The notes beneath the pieces were generated by a model. The model did not search any database, was not told where the DNA came from, and worked only from the letters and a program-made list of their open reading frames with translations. From positions 1 through 40,410 of the forward strand of contig JAAHHN010000033.1 of assembly GCA_010672165.1 (NCBI GenBank): 40,410 nt of DNA. Direction: 5' to 3'. This DNA comes from Spirulina sp. SIO3F2. Lineage in GTDB: Bacteria > Cyanobacteriota > Cyanobacteriia > Cyanobacteriales > Spirulinaceae. This document shows positions 16,917 to 28,400 of the stretch, piece by piece; the stretch's first letter is position 1, and every line of letters begins with the position of its first letter. Both the position numbers and the translations under genes were made by a program.

Positions 16917-19900
16917 TCATGATTTTGCTAAACACTGCTGTAATAGAGATTGTATTTTTTCTTCTTGACAATCCTGGCATAGGGATTTAAGTGCTTGACA
17001 AAAATCATTGAGGCTCGGCTGTTCTGAGGCTAGAGTATCAACAGCTAATTCTAGTTCAAATAGTAACCCATGAGCAGCTATAGTTTGCAGGTTTTGTAAA
17101 TCAGCTTGCTCAGGTAAACGCATCTCTGAAATCGGAATGTTGGCTTTAGGAAAAAATAATTCAGTAGCGGTTTTCTCTACAGGCTCTTGATAACTCCATT
17201 CCAAGTCAAGAGCGTTTTGAATCTGGTCAAATAATTCAGAAAATATTAGGGGCTTAGTGAGAATATAATCAACACTTGGTTCATTGTGCTCCTGCGGCAT
17301 TGCACTGGCAGACATCAGCACGATCGGTAGTTGATGAAAAGATGTCTGTTGCTTAAGCTGTTTACTCATAGTGATTCCGTCCATAACTGGCATCTTCAGA
17401 TCGCACAATAGTAAATCTGGATGTTCCTGATAAACCTGTTCAATGCCATCTTGACCATTCTCCGCAGTTTGAATTTCGAACCCCAAACTGCTCAAAACTT
17501 GCTCTAATATATCAAGCGTTTCGAGACTATCATCCACAACAACTATCTTGCGACGCTGACCGTGATAACCGCTGATCTGCCTTGGTACAAGTTCAGAATT
17601 CGGTTGTGACTGTTGCCAACTGACAGGAAAAGAAACTTCAAACCAAAAATGACTTCCCTGCCCAAGTTGGCTGGAAACCTGGATTTCTCCTTGCATCATT
17701 TTGACTAATTCTTGGGCAATGGTGAGGCCTAGACCTGTACCTTGTTGTTGATATGCTGCTGTACCAAGTTGCTCAAACGGTTGGAAAATAGTTTCAAGTT
17801 TTTCGGGCGTAATTCCTAAGCCCATGTCTTGCACCTCAAAACGAATAGCCGTTGTCACTAAGTCTGCTGATACATTACTTGGAGTTTGACCAATGCTCAC
17901 CCGAAAGACAACTTCACCTACTTCTGTAAACTTAATTGCGTTATCCAGAAGATTAGCGAGCACTTGATAGAGACGTTTTTGATCAGCGTAGATCAATTTA
18001 GGAAGTTGTGTATTACTTTGGTAAGTAAAGCGAATTGCCTTAGATTCTGCTTTTAGCTGGAATAGCTCAACAATTCCCTGAATAAAATCCGAAAAATCGA
18101 CTTCAATCGGATAGAGTTCAAACTTTTGAGCTTCAATTTTACTAATATCTAAAATATCATTAATCAGTGAGAGTAAATGTGTTGCACATTGATGAATAGT
18201 CTTGAGTCCCTGATATTCCTGTTCATGCAGACCTTGTCGCCGTTGCAAAATTTGGGTATAGCCTAAAATACCATTTAGAGGTGTACGGAGTTCATGGCTC
18301 ATATTTGAGAGAAATTGACTCTTTGCTTGATTCGCCAATTCAGCTTTGGCCATTGCTTGTTGTAAGTGTGCTTCAGCTTGTTTGCGATCGCTGATATCTT
18401 TATGGGTTCCACTCATCCGAAGGGGCTGTCCATCTTCGTCCCGTTCAACAACTTTGCCATAAACAGCAATCCACTTCCACTCTCCCGATTTCATTCGTAA
18501 GCGACAATCCATTGTATAGGGGGTGTTATATTCAAGATGATTGTGCAAACAAGTCATGATAGCATCCTGATCTTGAGGATGAATTAAATTGCGCCAGGTT
18601 TCAAAACCCATCGGCAGTTCATTCGGTTTATAGCCCAGCATAGTGAACCAACGTGGGTTGAAATAGGATTCGCCAGTTTTCATATTCCAATCCCATAAAC
18701 CATCTCCCGAACCTTCAAGTGCTAACTCCAAACGTTTTTGACTCAGTTCTAATTCACGGGTGCGTTCAGCAACCTTCTGCTCCAACGTCTGGGAATGGGC
18801 AGTCAGTTGTTCATTCGCTTGTTCTAAATTCCAATTCAGTTTGGTTAACTCTAAAAGTAAATAGTTTCGTTCTTCTTCAACAATGCGTCTTTCGGTGATG
18901 TCGATGGCCATGGAACTCACAAATCGGCGCTTATCGGGTAAATATCCTAAACGGGCTGAGCTAAACTGCCAGTACCGTTGCTTGCCATTCTGGGTGGTAA
19001 TTGCGAAACAGCCATCTTCATATAAAGATTCAATGCCACATTGAAGCGTGACAATACTGTCCAGCATCTCCTGAGCCCGATCGCCATACGCTTTTTCAAT
19101 CCAAGCTTGGGTCGTGGGAATATCCGCCTGGGTGTAGCCGGTTAAGGCTGTCCAGGTTGTATTAATTTGGAGCACTTCACCATCTTCTGCGTGGATCATA
19201 ATGGGGATCGGGGCATTCTCAATGGCCCGGCGAAAGCGATGTTCACTCGCACGTAGTTTAGATAACGCTTGTTGACGTTCAGCCTCTAGTTGTTTGCGTT
19301 CAGAAATATCTTTAATCAGCCCGATGCTATGAATAGTTTTGCTATGGGGTTGGGTGATGGTGTAAAGCGTGGTTTCTGCCCAAAAGCTTGTGCCATCTTT
19401 GCGAAGGAAGCGTTTTTCTAAGGTGATGCTGTTCGCCTCACCTTGACGTAAGGTTTCCAATGCCTGAAGACAAACTGGGAGATCGTCGGGGTGGGTAAAG
19501 GTGGCAATTGCCTGATCAGCCATCGCGGCTAATTCTGTCGGATTGTAGCCTAGCATTTGGCAAAAGCAGGGATTGCACTGGACATATATCCCAGCAACTA
19601 GATTAAACTCAACAAAACCAACTGAAGCTTGCTGGAATATGGCTCTCGCACGAGCTTCACTCAGGGCAAGGGCTGTTTCTGTCCTTTTGCGATCGCTAAT
19701 ATCTTGCAGCATTACGACACAACTTTTAGATTCCCTATGTGGTAACTGAAACATTGCTACAGATGTCAGTGACCATATGTATGAACCGTTTTTACAGATA
19801 TATCGCTTCTCAATTACAAAATTTTGAATCTCTCCGTGATAAAGTGCTTGTATCAAGCGATTTGACTCTGACAAGTCTTCAGGATGAGTGATATCTTCCA

Positions 19901-22900
19901 CTCTCATGGTGAGCAGTTCGCTCCGCTCATATCCTAATAAGTGACATAAATAGTCGTTCACTTGGATGAAATAACCTGTTGGCAAATCACATTCTGCAAT
20001 TCCAACAGCAGCTTGGCTGAAGATTGCTTTTGCCCGAGTTTCGCTCCACTGTAGAGCGATTTCCGCTTGTTTACGATCACTAATATCTAAAACGGTTCCC
20101 ACAAAACCAATCGCTTGCCCCTCGATATCCCGTTCAACAACAGATTCTCCATACGCCCAAATGACGGTGCCATCAGGTCGCTGAATCCGCCATTCGAGTT
20201 GACCGGAGGATTGGTGTTGAACATGTTGAAACCACTTATCAGCAGCAAGATTTTGATCATCTGGGTGTAGCGATTGCTGCCAACCATTGCCCATCGCAGC
20301 TTCGGCGGTCAGACCGGTGATCTGACACCAATATTCATTCACATAAGTGCAACGTCCAAGCATATCTGTGCGAAAAATACCTACAGGAACAGTTGCAGCG
20401 AGGGTCGCATAACGTTGCTCACTGATCTGAAGTTTTTTTTCGGCTGTTTTGCGATCGCTAATATCCTGGCAGATGCAAATAAGCTTGCAATCATCCAAAA
20501 GAAATAAATTAACTTCCTCATTAAAGGATGTGCCATCTTTGCGTAAAGCAATCGCTTCTCCTGACCATTTACCTATATTTGCCAATGTCGGGAATATGAT
20601 GTCACTAAAGCGCTGAACTTCTGTCTTAGAATAGAGCTGTTGCCAACTCTTTCCAATTAATTCATCTCGCCTATAGCCAAATAGAGCAAGATGAGCTTCA
20701 TTGAGATAAACGTATTTATTGTTTTCTAATACTGCGATCCCATTTACAGATGATTCAATGACAGAAGATTTGATGGCTACCGATTCATAGAGTTTAGTAT
20801 TCTCAATTGAGATAATTGCTTGAGAACAGAGGAATTTGAGAATGGCAATGCGATCGCCCGTAAAGACACCAGTTGTCAATTTATTCTGTAAATACAGAAT
20901 ACTTGCTAACTTTTCTTTGTGAATGATGGGCAAACATAAAACACTGCAAGGATGATGTTCCTCAAAATAAGGATCAACAATCGGCAGATCACGCTCTAAG
21001 TCATCAATCAGTACTCCTTCTTGAGTATTTTTGACATATTGAATAAGGTGAATTGGCAATTCGAGACTGTCAATCAGATTTTCGGTATGCAGACAGACTT
21101 CATCCACAGTTCTGATAACTCTGACTTGCCAAACCTGATTTTCATCTGGAAGTAGAAATGCTAAGCGATCGCCTCCGGACTGTTGGAGGATTAATTTTGT
21201 TAGCTCCTGGAGGAGATCGTCCAGTTCAATAATACTCGAAAGGGCTTGAGACGCTTTGAGAATAGCAGCAAGATCTAAGATGGGCTGACTTCTGTTGCTA
21301 TTTGATTTTTCATTTCCTGTAGAAGAACGAATAGCAACCTTGGGTGTAGCCAGGTTGAGGCTATCAAACATATTGAGAGACGACGATTCTCGTTGAAGAA
21401 TGGGCTGAAGCAGATCAGGATAACGTTTTTCTAAGTCATCAACTTTAGCTTTGGCGCCCCAATGAGTATAGCCATAATAGGCATCTTGCATATAGGTCGC
21501 CGCAATTTTGGTTTTGCCCCAGTCGAGATAGAATTTAGCCGCCAATTCATTAGCGAGAGCTTCTTCTTGAATGTATTTATTTACTTTAGCTCCAGCGATG
21601 GCGCGATCGTACATCTCTATTGCTTCTAGCCTTTGTCCTGAAACTCGACATTTTTCAGCTTCAACTAAATCAACTTTATGTTGATAATTCATCGGTGCAT
21701 AGTTTGCCCATAGCTGCTGAAGTTTGCTTTGGTTTTCTTCGATTCTTTCTGATCTTTTTTTTGATGTCTCTTCCTGAATATTGTATTCATCAGAAAGGAC
21801 AAGAAGTGAATCATAAAAATAAAATATAGGTTCGATAATCATGCCCGCTCCTGAAGCGAAGTGATATCGAATTTTAGTCGTACAATGTTGAGCGATTTCA
21901 AGCTCTCCAAACCAGTAGCAAAGTATAAGCTTACAATAGTATAGAAAGTTCAGACCAACAAAATCCGAATTCTTCTCAAAATAAGCGATGATTTTCGTTT
22001 CCTCTAAGTTCGTTCCGGTTAAAACTATCGATCGTTCGGATTCGTCAAGCAAATTGAGAGAAAATTGCCAAAATATACGACAATAATGTGCAGAGGCTAC
22101 GTGCTTTTGTTGCGTGAGCTGCTGGCTATAAGTTCGTGCTTTTTGCTCTAAATCTTCAAGCGATCGAGCGCAAGTTGTTAAATTCAGACAAAACAAATGA
22201 AGGTTATGTCCGGCATACTCTAAATTGCCAACTTCTAAAGCACTAGTATAGCCTTCTTGCAGTACTGATAGGGTTTCTCGAATGTGTGATTGTCGATGAT
22301 GAACAAATCCTCCAATTCCGCATGATATTTCAGCTTTTTGTATGACTGCATTAAGTTTAGAGACGACATTTAGCGATATTTCTCCGAATTTGACTCCAGT
22401 TTCAATATCGTGCAAAATATTCAAGCAAATCATTGCATAGCAGATATAAGCGTTAGCTGAATTTGCCGTGTTGCCAAACTGAATGGAAAGCCGAACCGCA
22501 GCTAAAACCAAGAAGGGAAATAAGGGCGGATTGCAGATGAAGCTTGGTGCTTGAATACTAGTAATGGTTTGAACGATAGCGACTTTTTCTCGATCGGTCA
22601 TTAGCGGTAGATCGCTCAATTCATCGAGGTTTTGGCGAGAGATGAGTTGACTGACTTCTTGCAGTGCTAATCCGATGTCTTCTTGAGTCGGCGTTTCGGG
22701 AAAAACAAAATTGAGTCGAGCTAAGAATTCTCTCCCGGTTGCAATGGCATCAGAAGGCTGGTTTTGGGTGACATAGGATTGAATTTTAATTCGATAAATA
22801 TTGCTTTGTTCGACCAATGAAGGAATATGTGCAATCGCAATATTGGCAAATCGTTCTAAGGCTTCAAAGTCGCTACAAAGAAGAGAAAGTTCGGCCGCCA

Positions 22901-25307
22901 GTTCGTGGAAAGCCACGCAGAGTTGATACTGTTGTTGCCAGGCATTTTCTCCAATTAACGATAGGCCGAGATTCGTATAGTCGCGACCGACTTGATAGGC
23001 AATCGTTGCTCTTGCTTTGCGAGCCGCAATCAGATTCAATTCTGCCAAGCGTACCCGCTCGCTTGGTTCGGTAATTAAGTTCGTCCCGTAGTTCAACTGA
23101 TTGACCACCTCAAAAATTCGCTCTTCTCGCATTTCGGAAGGAATTTTAGATAGTAATAATGTGCCGATGCGATAGTGCACGATTTCTTTTTGACCGTCGG
23201 GAATCAAAGAATAGGCAGCTTGTTGAACGCGATCGTGCAAGAAGCGATAGCTCACAACTTCAGTTTGGGCGGTATCCCCAGCAGAGTCACCTTGAAAAAA
23301 CTTATAAGCCTCAGTGAGCGGTAAAATCAATCCTTCTTGTAAGGCAGTCCAGAGATTGGCTGTTACGACTTCAACCGCCTTCTCACAGACAATTACGAAG
23401 GTCTCTAGCTCAAACTGATTACCAATACAAGCAGCTAACTTCAAAACATCCTGAGTGGCTTGGGGTAACTTCCGAAGACGTGACGCCATAAACTCAACCA
23501 CATCGTCTGTTAATGCCGCATCTTGTACCTGAATGAGATCACATTCCCAATATCCCAAAGCTCCATTAAATACAATGAGTCCATCTTCATGTAGACCTTT
23601 CAAAAACTGCGTGGTAAAGAATGGGTTGCCCTGCGTCTTCTGATAAATCAGCTCAGTCAGCGGTGCTGCTAGCTCAAGTCCACAACTCAAGGTCTCAGCA
23701 ACCAGTTGATTGATTTGCTCCTGTTCTAATGGTGCTAAGGTGATGGTTACAATTGCAGCCGTTGTCTTCTCTAGTTCTGCCAAGCTCAATATTAAGGGAT
23801 GAGCTGGAAAGACTTCATTGTCTCGATAGGCTCCGAGTAGCAATAAATAACCCGTGTCACTATTGCCGATCAACACCTTCATCAAATTCAATGAAGCCGA
23901 ATCTGCCCATTGCAAGTCATCTACAAAGATTATTAAGGGATGTTCAGGTGTGGTGAAAACAGCAATAAACTTCTGAAACAGTAAATTAAATCGATTCTGT
24001 GCCGCTGTGCCCGAAAGCTCAGGTGCAGGTGGTTGCTTACCGATAACCCTTTCTAGCTCTGGAATGACATCAATAAGGACTTGCCCACTTTCACCTACCG
24101 CCTCTAAGATTTTCGCTTTCCAATTGCTTAGCTCTTCATCGGATTCACTCAACAACTGACCCATCAAGCCCCGAAAGGCTTGGACAAAAGCAGAGAAGGG
24201 AATATTGTGGTTGAATTGGTCAAACTTCCCTTTGATGAAGTAGCCTTTCTGGCGAACGATGGGTTTATGAACTTCGTTGACCACAGCCGTTTTCCCAATA
24301 CCCGAAAATCCAGCAACGAGCATGATTTCACTACTGCCATTGGCAACTCGGTCAAATGCGGTCAAAAGTTCTTGAACTTCCGGTTCTCGCCCATAGAGTT
24401 TTTCAGGAATAATAAAGCGATCGCAGATATCCCGTTCACCCAGCTCAAAGTTAGCAATTTCCCCTGTACGCTCCCATGATTGCAAACATCGCTCCAAGTC
24501 ATATTTCAAACCCAAGGCACTCTGATAGCGGTCTTCAGCATTTTTAGCCATTAGCTTCATAATGATGGCTGACAGGGTGAATGGATAGAACTGCCCCTGA
24601 ACATCGCATAACTCAGCCGGAGTTGGGGGGGACTGGGCAATATGGCAATGCACCAGTTCCATGGAATCATGAACACGAAACGGTAACAGTCCCGTTAGTA
24701 GCTCATAGAGCGTTATCCCTAGGGAGTAGAAATCAGTGCGATAGTCAATGCCGCGGTTCATCCGTCCCGTTTGTTCTGGAGAGATGTAGGCCAAGGTGCC
24801 GGCCAAGTGATTGGAATGGATGGGTTGTTGTTCTTCTTTCGGCAGTAGAGAGGCAATGCTAAAGTCAATCAGTTGAACCTGGCTGGTTTCAGGGTGAATA
24901 AGAATATTTGTGGGTTTGATATCTTTGTGAATAATCCGGTTTTTGCCAAGTTCATGAAGCGCCTGAGCCAGTTGAATTGCAATATCTAGATATTGATTCA
25001 GACTGTGTGCTGCATTGCGCCAATAGTGAGTTAATGCGACAGCACCTTGATCTGGCATTACCAAGGCATAGCGATGTCCATTCCACTCTAGGCTAAGAGG
25101 ATGGACAATATAGGGTGAGTCTAGATTATGGGTGATGACATATTGATTGCGAAACTGCACCAGCTCATTAAAGTTGGGATAGGGGTTTCGTAAGATTTTA
25201 ATGATGACGGGCTGATTATCGTTAAGGCGAGTGGCCCGATAAACAAGAGTGCGTGTTCCGGTGTATAAAAGTTCAGTTTCTTGGTAGCCCGTCAGATTTA
25301 GTATCAT
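16917..25307 (-). CDS. Giant Ser/Thr kinase-ATPase-GAF-6xPAS-histidine kinase-REC fusion (HstK type)
   Basis: This 2796-residue soluble sensor joins two phosphorylation systems. A protein kinase domain (1-275) has K37, HKD at 127-129, N134, but DFS (148-150) where DFG is usual. An AAA-type ATPase follows, with Walker A GFSGIGKT (333-340) and Walker B FVDDLQWAD near 461. TPR-like helices fill about 650-1320, and a GAF domain about 1360-1500. Six PAS domains lie between about 1509 and 2305, most ending in a DISDRK-like motif, with a coiled coil before the last. HisKA has H2338 ([11 protein letters not shown]), followed by a HATPase (GTGLGL) and REC with D2636. A tail of about 90 residues resembles those of the dCache kinases. 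The start is the ATG at 25305-25307, with a GTG one codon before. Confidence 0.93.
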   Translation of the reverse strand: MILNLTGYQETELLYTGTRTLVYRATRLNDNQPVIIKILRNPYPNFNELVQFRNQYVITHNLDSPYIVHPLSLEWNGHRYALVMPDQGAVALTHYWRNAAHSLNQYLDIAIQLAQALHELGKNRIIHKDIKPTNILIHPETSQVQLIDFSIASLLPKEEQQPIHSNHLAGTLAYISPEQTGRMNRGIDYRTDFYSLGITLYELLTGLLPFRVHDSMELVHCHIAQSPPTPAELCDVQGQFYPFTLSAIIMKLMAKNAEDRYQSALGLKYDLERCLQSWERTGEIANFELGERDICDRFIIPEKLYGREPEVQELLTAFDRVANGSSEIMLVAGFSGIGKTAVVNEVHKPIVRQKGYFIKGKFDQFNHNIPFSAFVQAFRGLMGQLLSESDEELSNWKAKILEAVGESGQVLIDVIPELERVIGKQPPAPELSGTAAQNRFNLLFQKFIAVFTTPEHPLIIFVDDLQWADSASLNLMKVLIGNSDTGYLLLLGAYRDNEVFPAHPLILSLAELEKTTAAIVTITLAPLEQEQINQLVAETLSCGLELAAPLTELIYQKTQGNPFFTTQFLKGLHEDGLIVFNGALGYWECDLIQVQDAALTDDVVEFMASRLRKLPQATQDVLKLAACIGNQFELETFVIVCEKAVEVVTANLWTALQEGLILPLTEAYKFFQGDSAGDTAQTEVVSYRFLHDRVQQAAYSLIPDGQKEIVHYRIGTLLLSKIPSEMREERIFEVVNQLNYGTNLITEPSERVRLAELNLIAARKARATIAYQVGRDYTNLGLSLIGENAWQQQYQLCVAFHELAAELSLLCSDFEALERFANIAIAHIPSLVEQSNIYRIKIQSYVTQNQPSDAIATGREFLARLNFVFPETPTQEDIGLALQEVSQLISRQNLDELSDLPLMTDREKVAIVQTITSIQAPSFICNPPLFPFLVLAAVRLSIQFGNTANSANAYICYAMICLNILHDIETGVKFGEISLNVVSKLNAVIQKAEISCGIGGFVHHRQSHIRETLSVLQEGYTSALEVGNLEYAGHNLHLFCLNLTTCARSLEDLEQKARTYSQQLTQQKHVASAHYCRIFWQFSLNLLDESERSIVLTGTNLEETKIIAYFEKNSDFVGLNFLYYCKLILCYWFGELEIAQHCTTKIRYHFASGAGMIIEPIFYFYDSLLVLSDEYNIQEETSKKRSERIEENQSKLQQLWANYAPMNYQHKVDLVEAEKCRVSGQRLEAIEMYDRAIAGAKVNKYIQEEALANELAAKFYLDWGKTKIAATYMQDAYYGYTHWGAKAKVDDLEKRYPDLLQPILQRESSSLNMFDSLNLATPKVAIRSSTGNEKSNSNRSQPILDLAAILKASQALSSIIELDDLLQELTKLILQQSGGDRLAFLLPDENQVWQVRVIRTVDEVCLHTENLIDSLELPIHLIQYVKNTQEGVLIDDLERDLPIVDPYFEEHHPCSVLCLPIIHKEKLASILYLQNKLTTGVFTGDRIAILKFLCSQAIISIENTKLYESVAIKSSVIESSVNGIAVLENNKYVYLNEAHLALFGYRRDELIGKSWQQLYSKTEVQRFSDIIFPTLANIGKWSGEAIALRKDGTSFNEEVNLFLLDDCKLICICQDISDRKTAEKKLQISEQRYATLAATVPVGIFRTDMLGRCTYVNEYWCQITGLTAEAAMGNGWQQSLHPDDQNLAADKWFQHVQHQSSGQLEWRIQRPDGTVIWAYGESVVERDIEGQAIGFVGTVLDISDRKQAEIALQWSETRAKAIFSQAAVGIAECDLPTGYFIQVNDYLCHLLGYERSELLTMRVEDITHPEDLSESNRLIQALYHGEIQNFVIEKRYICKNGSYIWSLTSVAMFQLPHRESKSCVVMLQDISDRKRTETALALSEARARAIFQQASVGFVEFNLVAGIYVQCNPCFCQMLGYNPTELAAMADQAIATFTHPDDLPVCLQALETLRQGEANSITLEKRFLRKDGTSFWAETTLYTITQPHSKTIHSIGLIKDISERKQLEAERQQALSKLRASEHRFRRAIENAPIPIMIHAEDGEVLQINTTWTALTGYTQADIPTTQAWIEKAYGDRAQEMLDSIVTLQCGIESLYEDGCFAITTQNGKQRYWQFSSARLGYLPDKRRFVSSMAIDITERRIVEEERNYLLLELTKLNWNLEQANEQLTAHSQTLEQKVAERTRELELSQKRLELALEGSGDGLWDWNMKTGESYFNPRWFTMLGYKPNELPMGFETWRNLIHPQDQDAIMTCLHNHLEYNTPYTMDCRLRMKSGEWKWIAVYGKVVERDEDGQPLRMSGTHKDISDRKQAEAHLQQAMAKAELANQAKSQFLSNMSHELRTPLNGILGYTQILQRRQGLHEQEYQGLKTIHQCATHLLSLINDILDISKIEAQKFELYPIEVDFSDFIQGIVELFQLKAESKAIRFTYQSNTQLPKLIYADQKRLYQVLANLLDNAIKFTEVGEVVFRVSIGQTPSNVSADLVTTAIRFEVQDMGLGITPEKLETIFQPFEQLGTAAYQQQGTGLGLTIAQELVKMMQGEIQVSSQLGQGSHFWFEVSFPVSWQQSQPNSELVPRQISGYHGQRRKIVVVDDSLETLDILEQVLSSLGFEIQTAENGQDGIEQVYQEHPDLLLCDLKMPVMDGITMSKQLKQQTSFHQLPIVLMSASAMPQEHNEPSVDYILTKPLIFSELFDQIQNALDLEWSYQEPVEKTATELFFPKANIPISEMRLPEQADLQNLQTIAAHGLLFELELAVDTLASEQPSLNDFCQALKSLCQDCQEEKIQSLLQQCLAKS

Positions 25308-25423
25308 CACCAGAATGTATCCGTTATCAAGCTGGAGAGCAGCGATGGTCTTCCTTGATTATGGTGAGAAATCTGGATAGAAATTATAAATTTTCCTTAA
25401 CGGTTGCCCAATCTGGATGCTGC

Positions 25424-28400
25424 TCAGGAAATGGGTAAAGCAATGCTGAAGGTGGTGCCTTGACCCAGTTCTGAAGTGCAAGTCAGGGTTCCGTTATGCT
25501 TTTCAGTGATAATTTGGTGGGCGATCGCCATTCCCAGCCCCGTCCCTTTTCCCACTTCCTTGGTCGTAAATCCTTGCTCAAAAATTCGCTCCACCGTTTC
25601 CGGCTTCATGCCACAACCATTATCTTGAAGTCGAATCTCAACATGTTCATCAATCACTGAAGTCGTAATCGTAATGGTATTCGGACTCGCTTCAATCTCC
25701 TGATAGGTTTTACCCTGATTCGCCTCATCAAATGCATCAATCGCATTCGCCAAGATATTCATAAACACCTGATTAAGCTGTCCAGGGAAACATTGCACTT
25801 CCGGCAGTTCACCATAGTTTTTGCTCACTTCGACTTTCGGACGTTGTTCATTGGCTTTAGTGCGATGTTTGAGGATCAGTAAGGTACTGTCAATACCATC
25901 ATGAATCTTAAAGGCAGTTTTATGGTCTTGATCCTTACGAGAGAAAGTTCGTAGACTATCACTGATATTGCGAATGCGATCGACTCCGGCATTCATCGAG
26001 CCAATCAGCTTGGGCAAGTCTTCTCGCACAAACTCTAAATCAATGGCTTCAATTTCATCCTCTACCGCTTCATTCGCTTGTGGATATTCAGTTTGGTAAA
26101 CATCAATCAAGCTCAGCAAATCTTGCACATAGTCTTGGGCAGGTCGAATATTTCCCTGCAAGAAGCCCACAGGGTTGTTAATCTCATGAGCAACGCCTGC
26201 AACGAGATTACCCAATGCAGACATCTTCTCACTTTGTACCAGTTGAATTTGAGCCTGTTGAAGATCTACTAAAGCTTGTTCTGCTTTAGCCTGGGATTGT
26301 TGAGCTTGGCTGTAGAGCTGAGCATTTTGCAGGGCAATAGCAGCTTGAGCACAGAGGAATTCAATAATTTTTTGACGGTTGGGGGTAAAGACGCCTTTCG
26401 TTGTGGAATGTTCGAGGTAGGCAATGGCGACAAGATTGCCTTGGTTAAGCAACGGTATACAAAGCACACTTTGGGGTTGATGTTTAAGGAGATAGCCTTC
26501 GAGAATCCCGGAAATCTCGGTTTTAGCTTCGCTAATCAGAACAGGCTCTTGGGTATTTTTGACGTATTGAATCAGGCGAATCGGAATGGGGCTTTCAGTC
26601 GTTAGAAGTTGAGCTGTAGTTTGAGTGACAATTTTGCCGTTTTCGAGCTGTTCAGTAGTGGCTTGGAGCTGCCATTGTTGCCCATCAGGCATGAGCAAGG
26701 TCATTTTCTGTGCGCCTGCGTTGGTCAGGATGATATGGGTAATGTCTCTCAAGAGTTCATCTAACTCGATCGTGCTAGAGAGTTTCTGGGCGGCTTGCAG
26801 GATAGCGGCAAAGTCGAGGGCTTCTGAAATACTTGTGCTGCTTTGAGTTTGGCTTTGGAGGGTGGCAGTTAATGTCTTGGTTAAGGTGTCAAGGCTATCA
26901 ATGGGGTTAAATTCAACTCTCTGTTTTTGGAGAATGGGGATGAGCAATTCGGGGTAGTTATTTTCAAGGTGGTCGGTTTTGGCTTTAGCTCCCCAACGGG
27001 CGTAGCAGTAATAGGCTTCTTGCATGTAGGTGGCAGCAATTTTCTCTTTACCCCAGCTCAAGTAGAATTTGGCAGCGAGTTCATTAGCCAAGGCTTCTTC
27101 TTGGATATACTCGTTAGCTTTAGCTTCAGAAATGGAACGGTCATATAGATTAATTGCTTGTAGAATATCTCCATCTAGGGAATAGCATTCTGCTTCAATT
27201 AAATGTAGTTTGTGCTCAAAGTTTTTAGGCGAGTGCTTTGACCAATTTGATAGTTTCTTGAGTTCAAGGTCAAGATTTGTTTTATAGCCAGCTTTAGAAG
27301 TATTTAAATTATTCTCTTCTCGAAGCTTTGCAACCAAAGTCAAAGCCCGGAAAAAATAATAAGCTGCAACTGAAATTGTGTTAGTAACAAAATCCAGTTT
27401 CTCTTCTGCCTCCAAAATCACTCTCCATGCCCAATCATATTCTTCTTGGAGATATAGTGCTTGCGCTTTAAAGATAAGATATCTACACAGAGCATAAAAA
27501 TTCTTGTTCTCAAAGCGCTCAAGATAAGTGTTTTCTGTCAATCCTTCAATATCGAAAGAAAGTAGCTGCTCAACATCTCTGCATATTTGAGATGCAACAA
27601 GTTTACATCCAAGAATCGCATCAATTGCATAACTGTGATCAATTGAATTAGCAAAGCACAAATAACGTTCTATGTCTTGTAAAACATTGGATAAATCATC
27701 TCCCAAATAAATAGAATTAAAAGCCTGATGTACAGCGATATAGCCCGCAAATGGGAATTCACCAGAATCAAGAGCTGCTTGAAAAGCGACTTGATTAAGC
27801 TGAACTGTGTTGCTGAGAGGAGCAACCCAGGCATTACAAAAATTGCTAAATACATCAAGTGCCTGACACTTTTGATCTGGGCGTTCCCAGTTCTCAGCCA
27901 ACTTGAGAGCTAATTCACCTATATTACGACTTGCATCATAATTATTAAGCTGTGCACCGAGCAACAAAGAGTACCATGAAAATGTCGGTGCTGATTCTGG
28001 TGTATATCCCAGCTCAAGAGATAGATTTATTCCTTTGAGAACAAGAACATTGAACAATGCTCGATTAACCATATATGCCAAAGGATACATTTTAACTAAA
28101 ATTTGCATCGCAGCCAATCCAATTGGTATGCGCATTTCTGAAAAATCTTCAGGATCAATATTTGAGATGTCTAGATTAGATGCTGTTTGAGCTATTTTAG
28201 ACAACTCTGTTTCAAACTCATCTTCTAGATCTAATTTCTCAGGTTTGACATTAAGCAATTCCAAAGCCTGCATTCCAGCATTGATGGCTTTATCATACTG
28301 AGTTTTCATGGTTGCTTGAATTACTAGCAATCCTAAGGTTTTAGCTTTATCGATTGCAGAGCTTACTTTTTTAAGCAGAGTTTTTATAAGTATTTCTGAT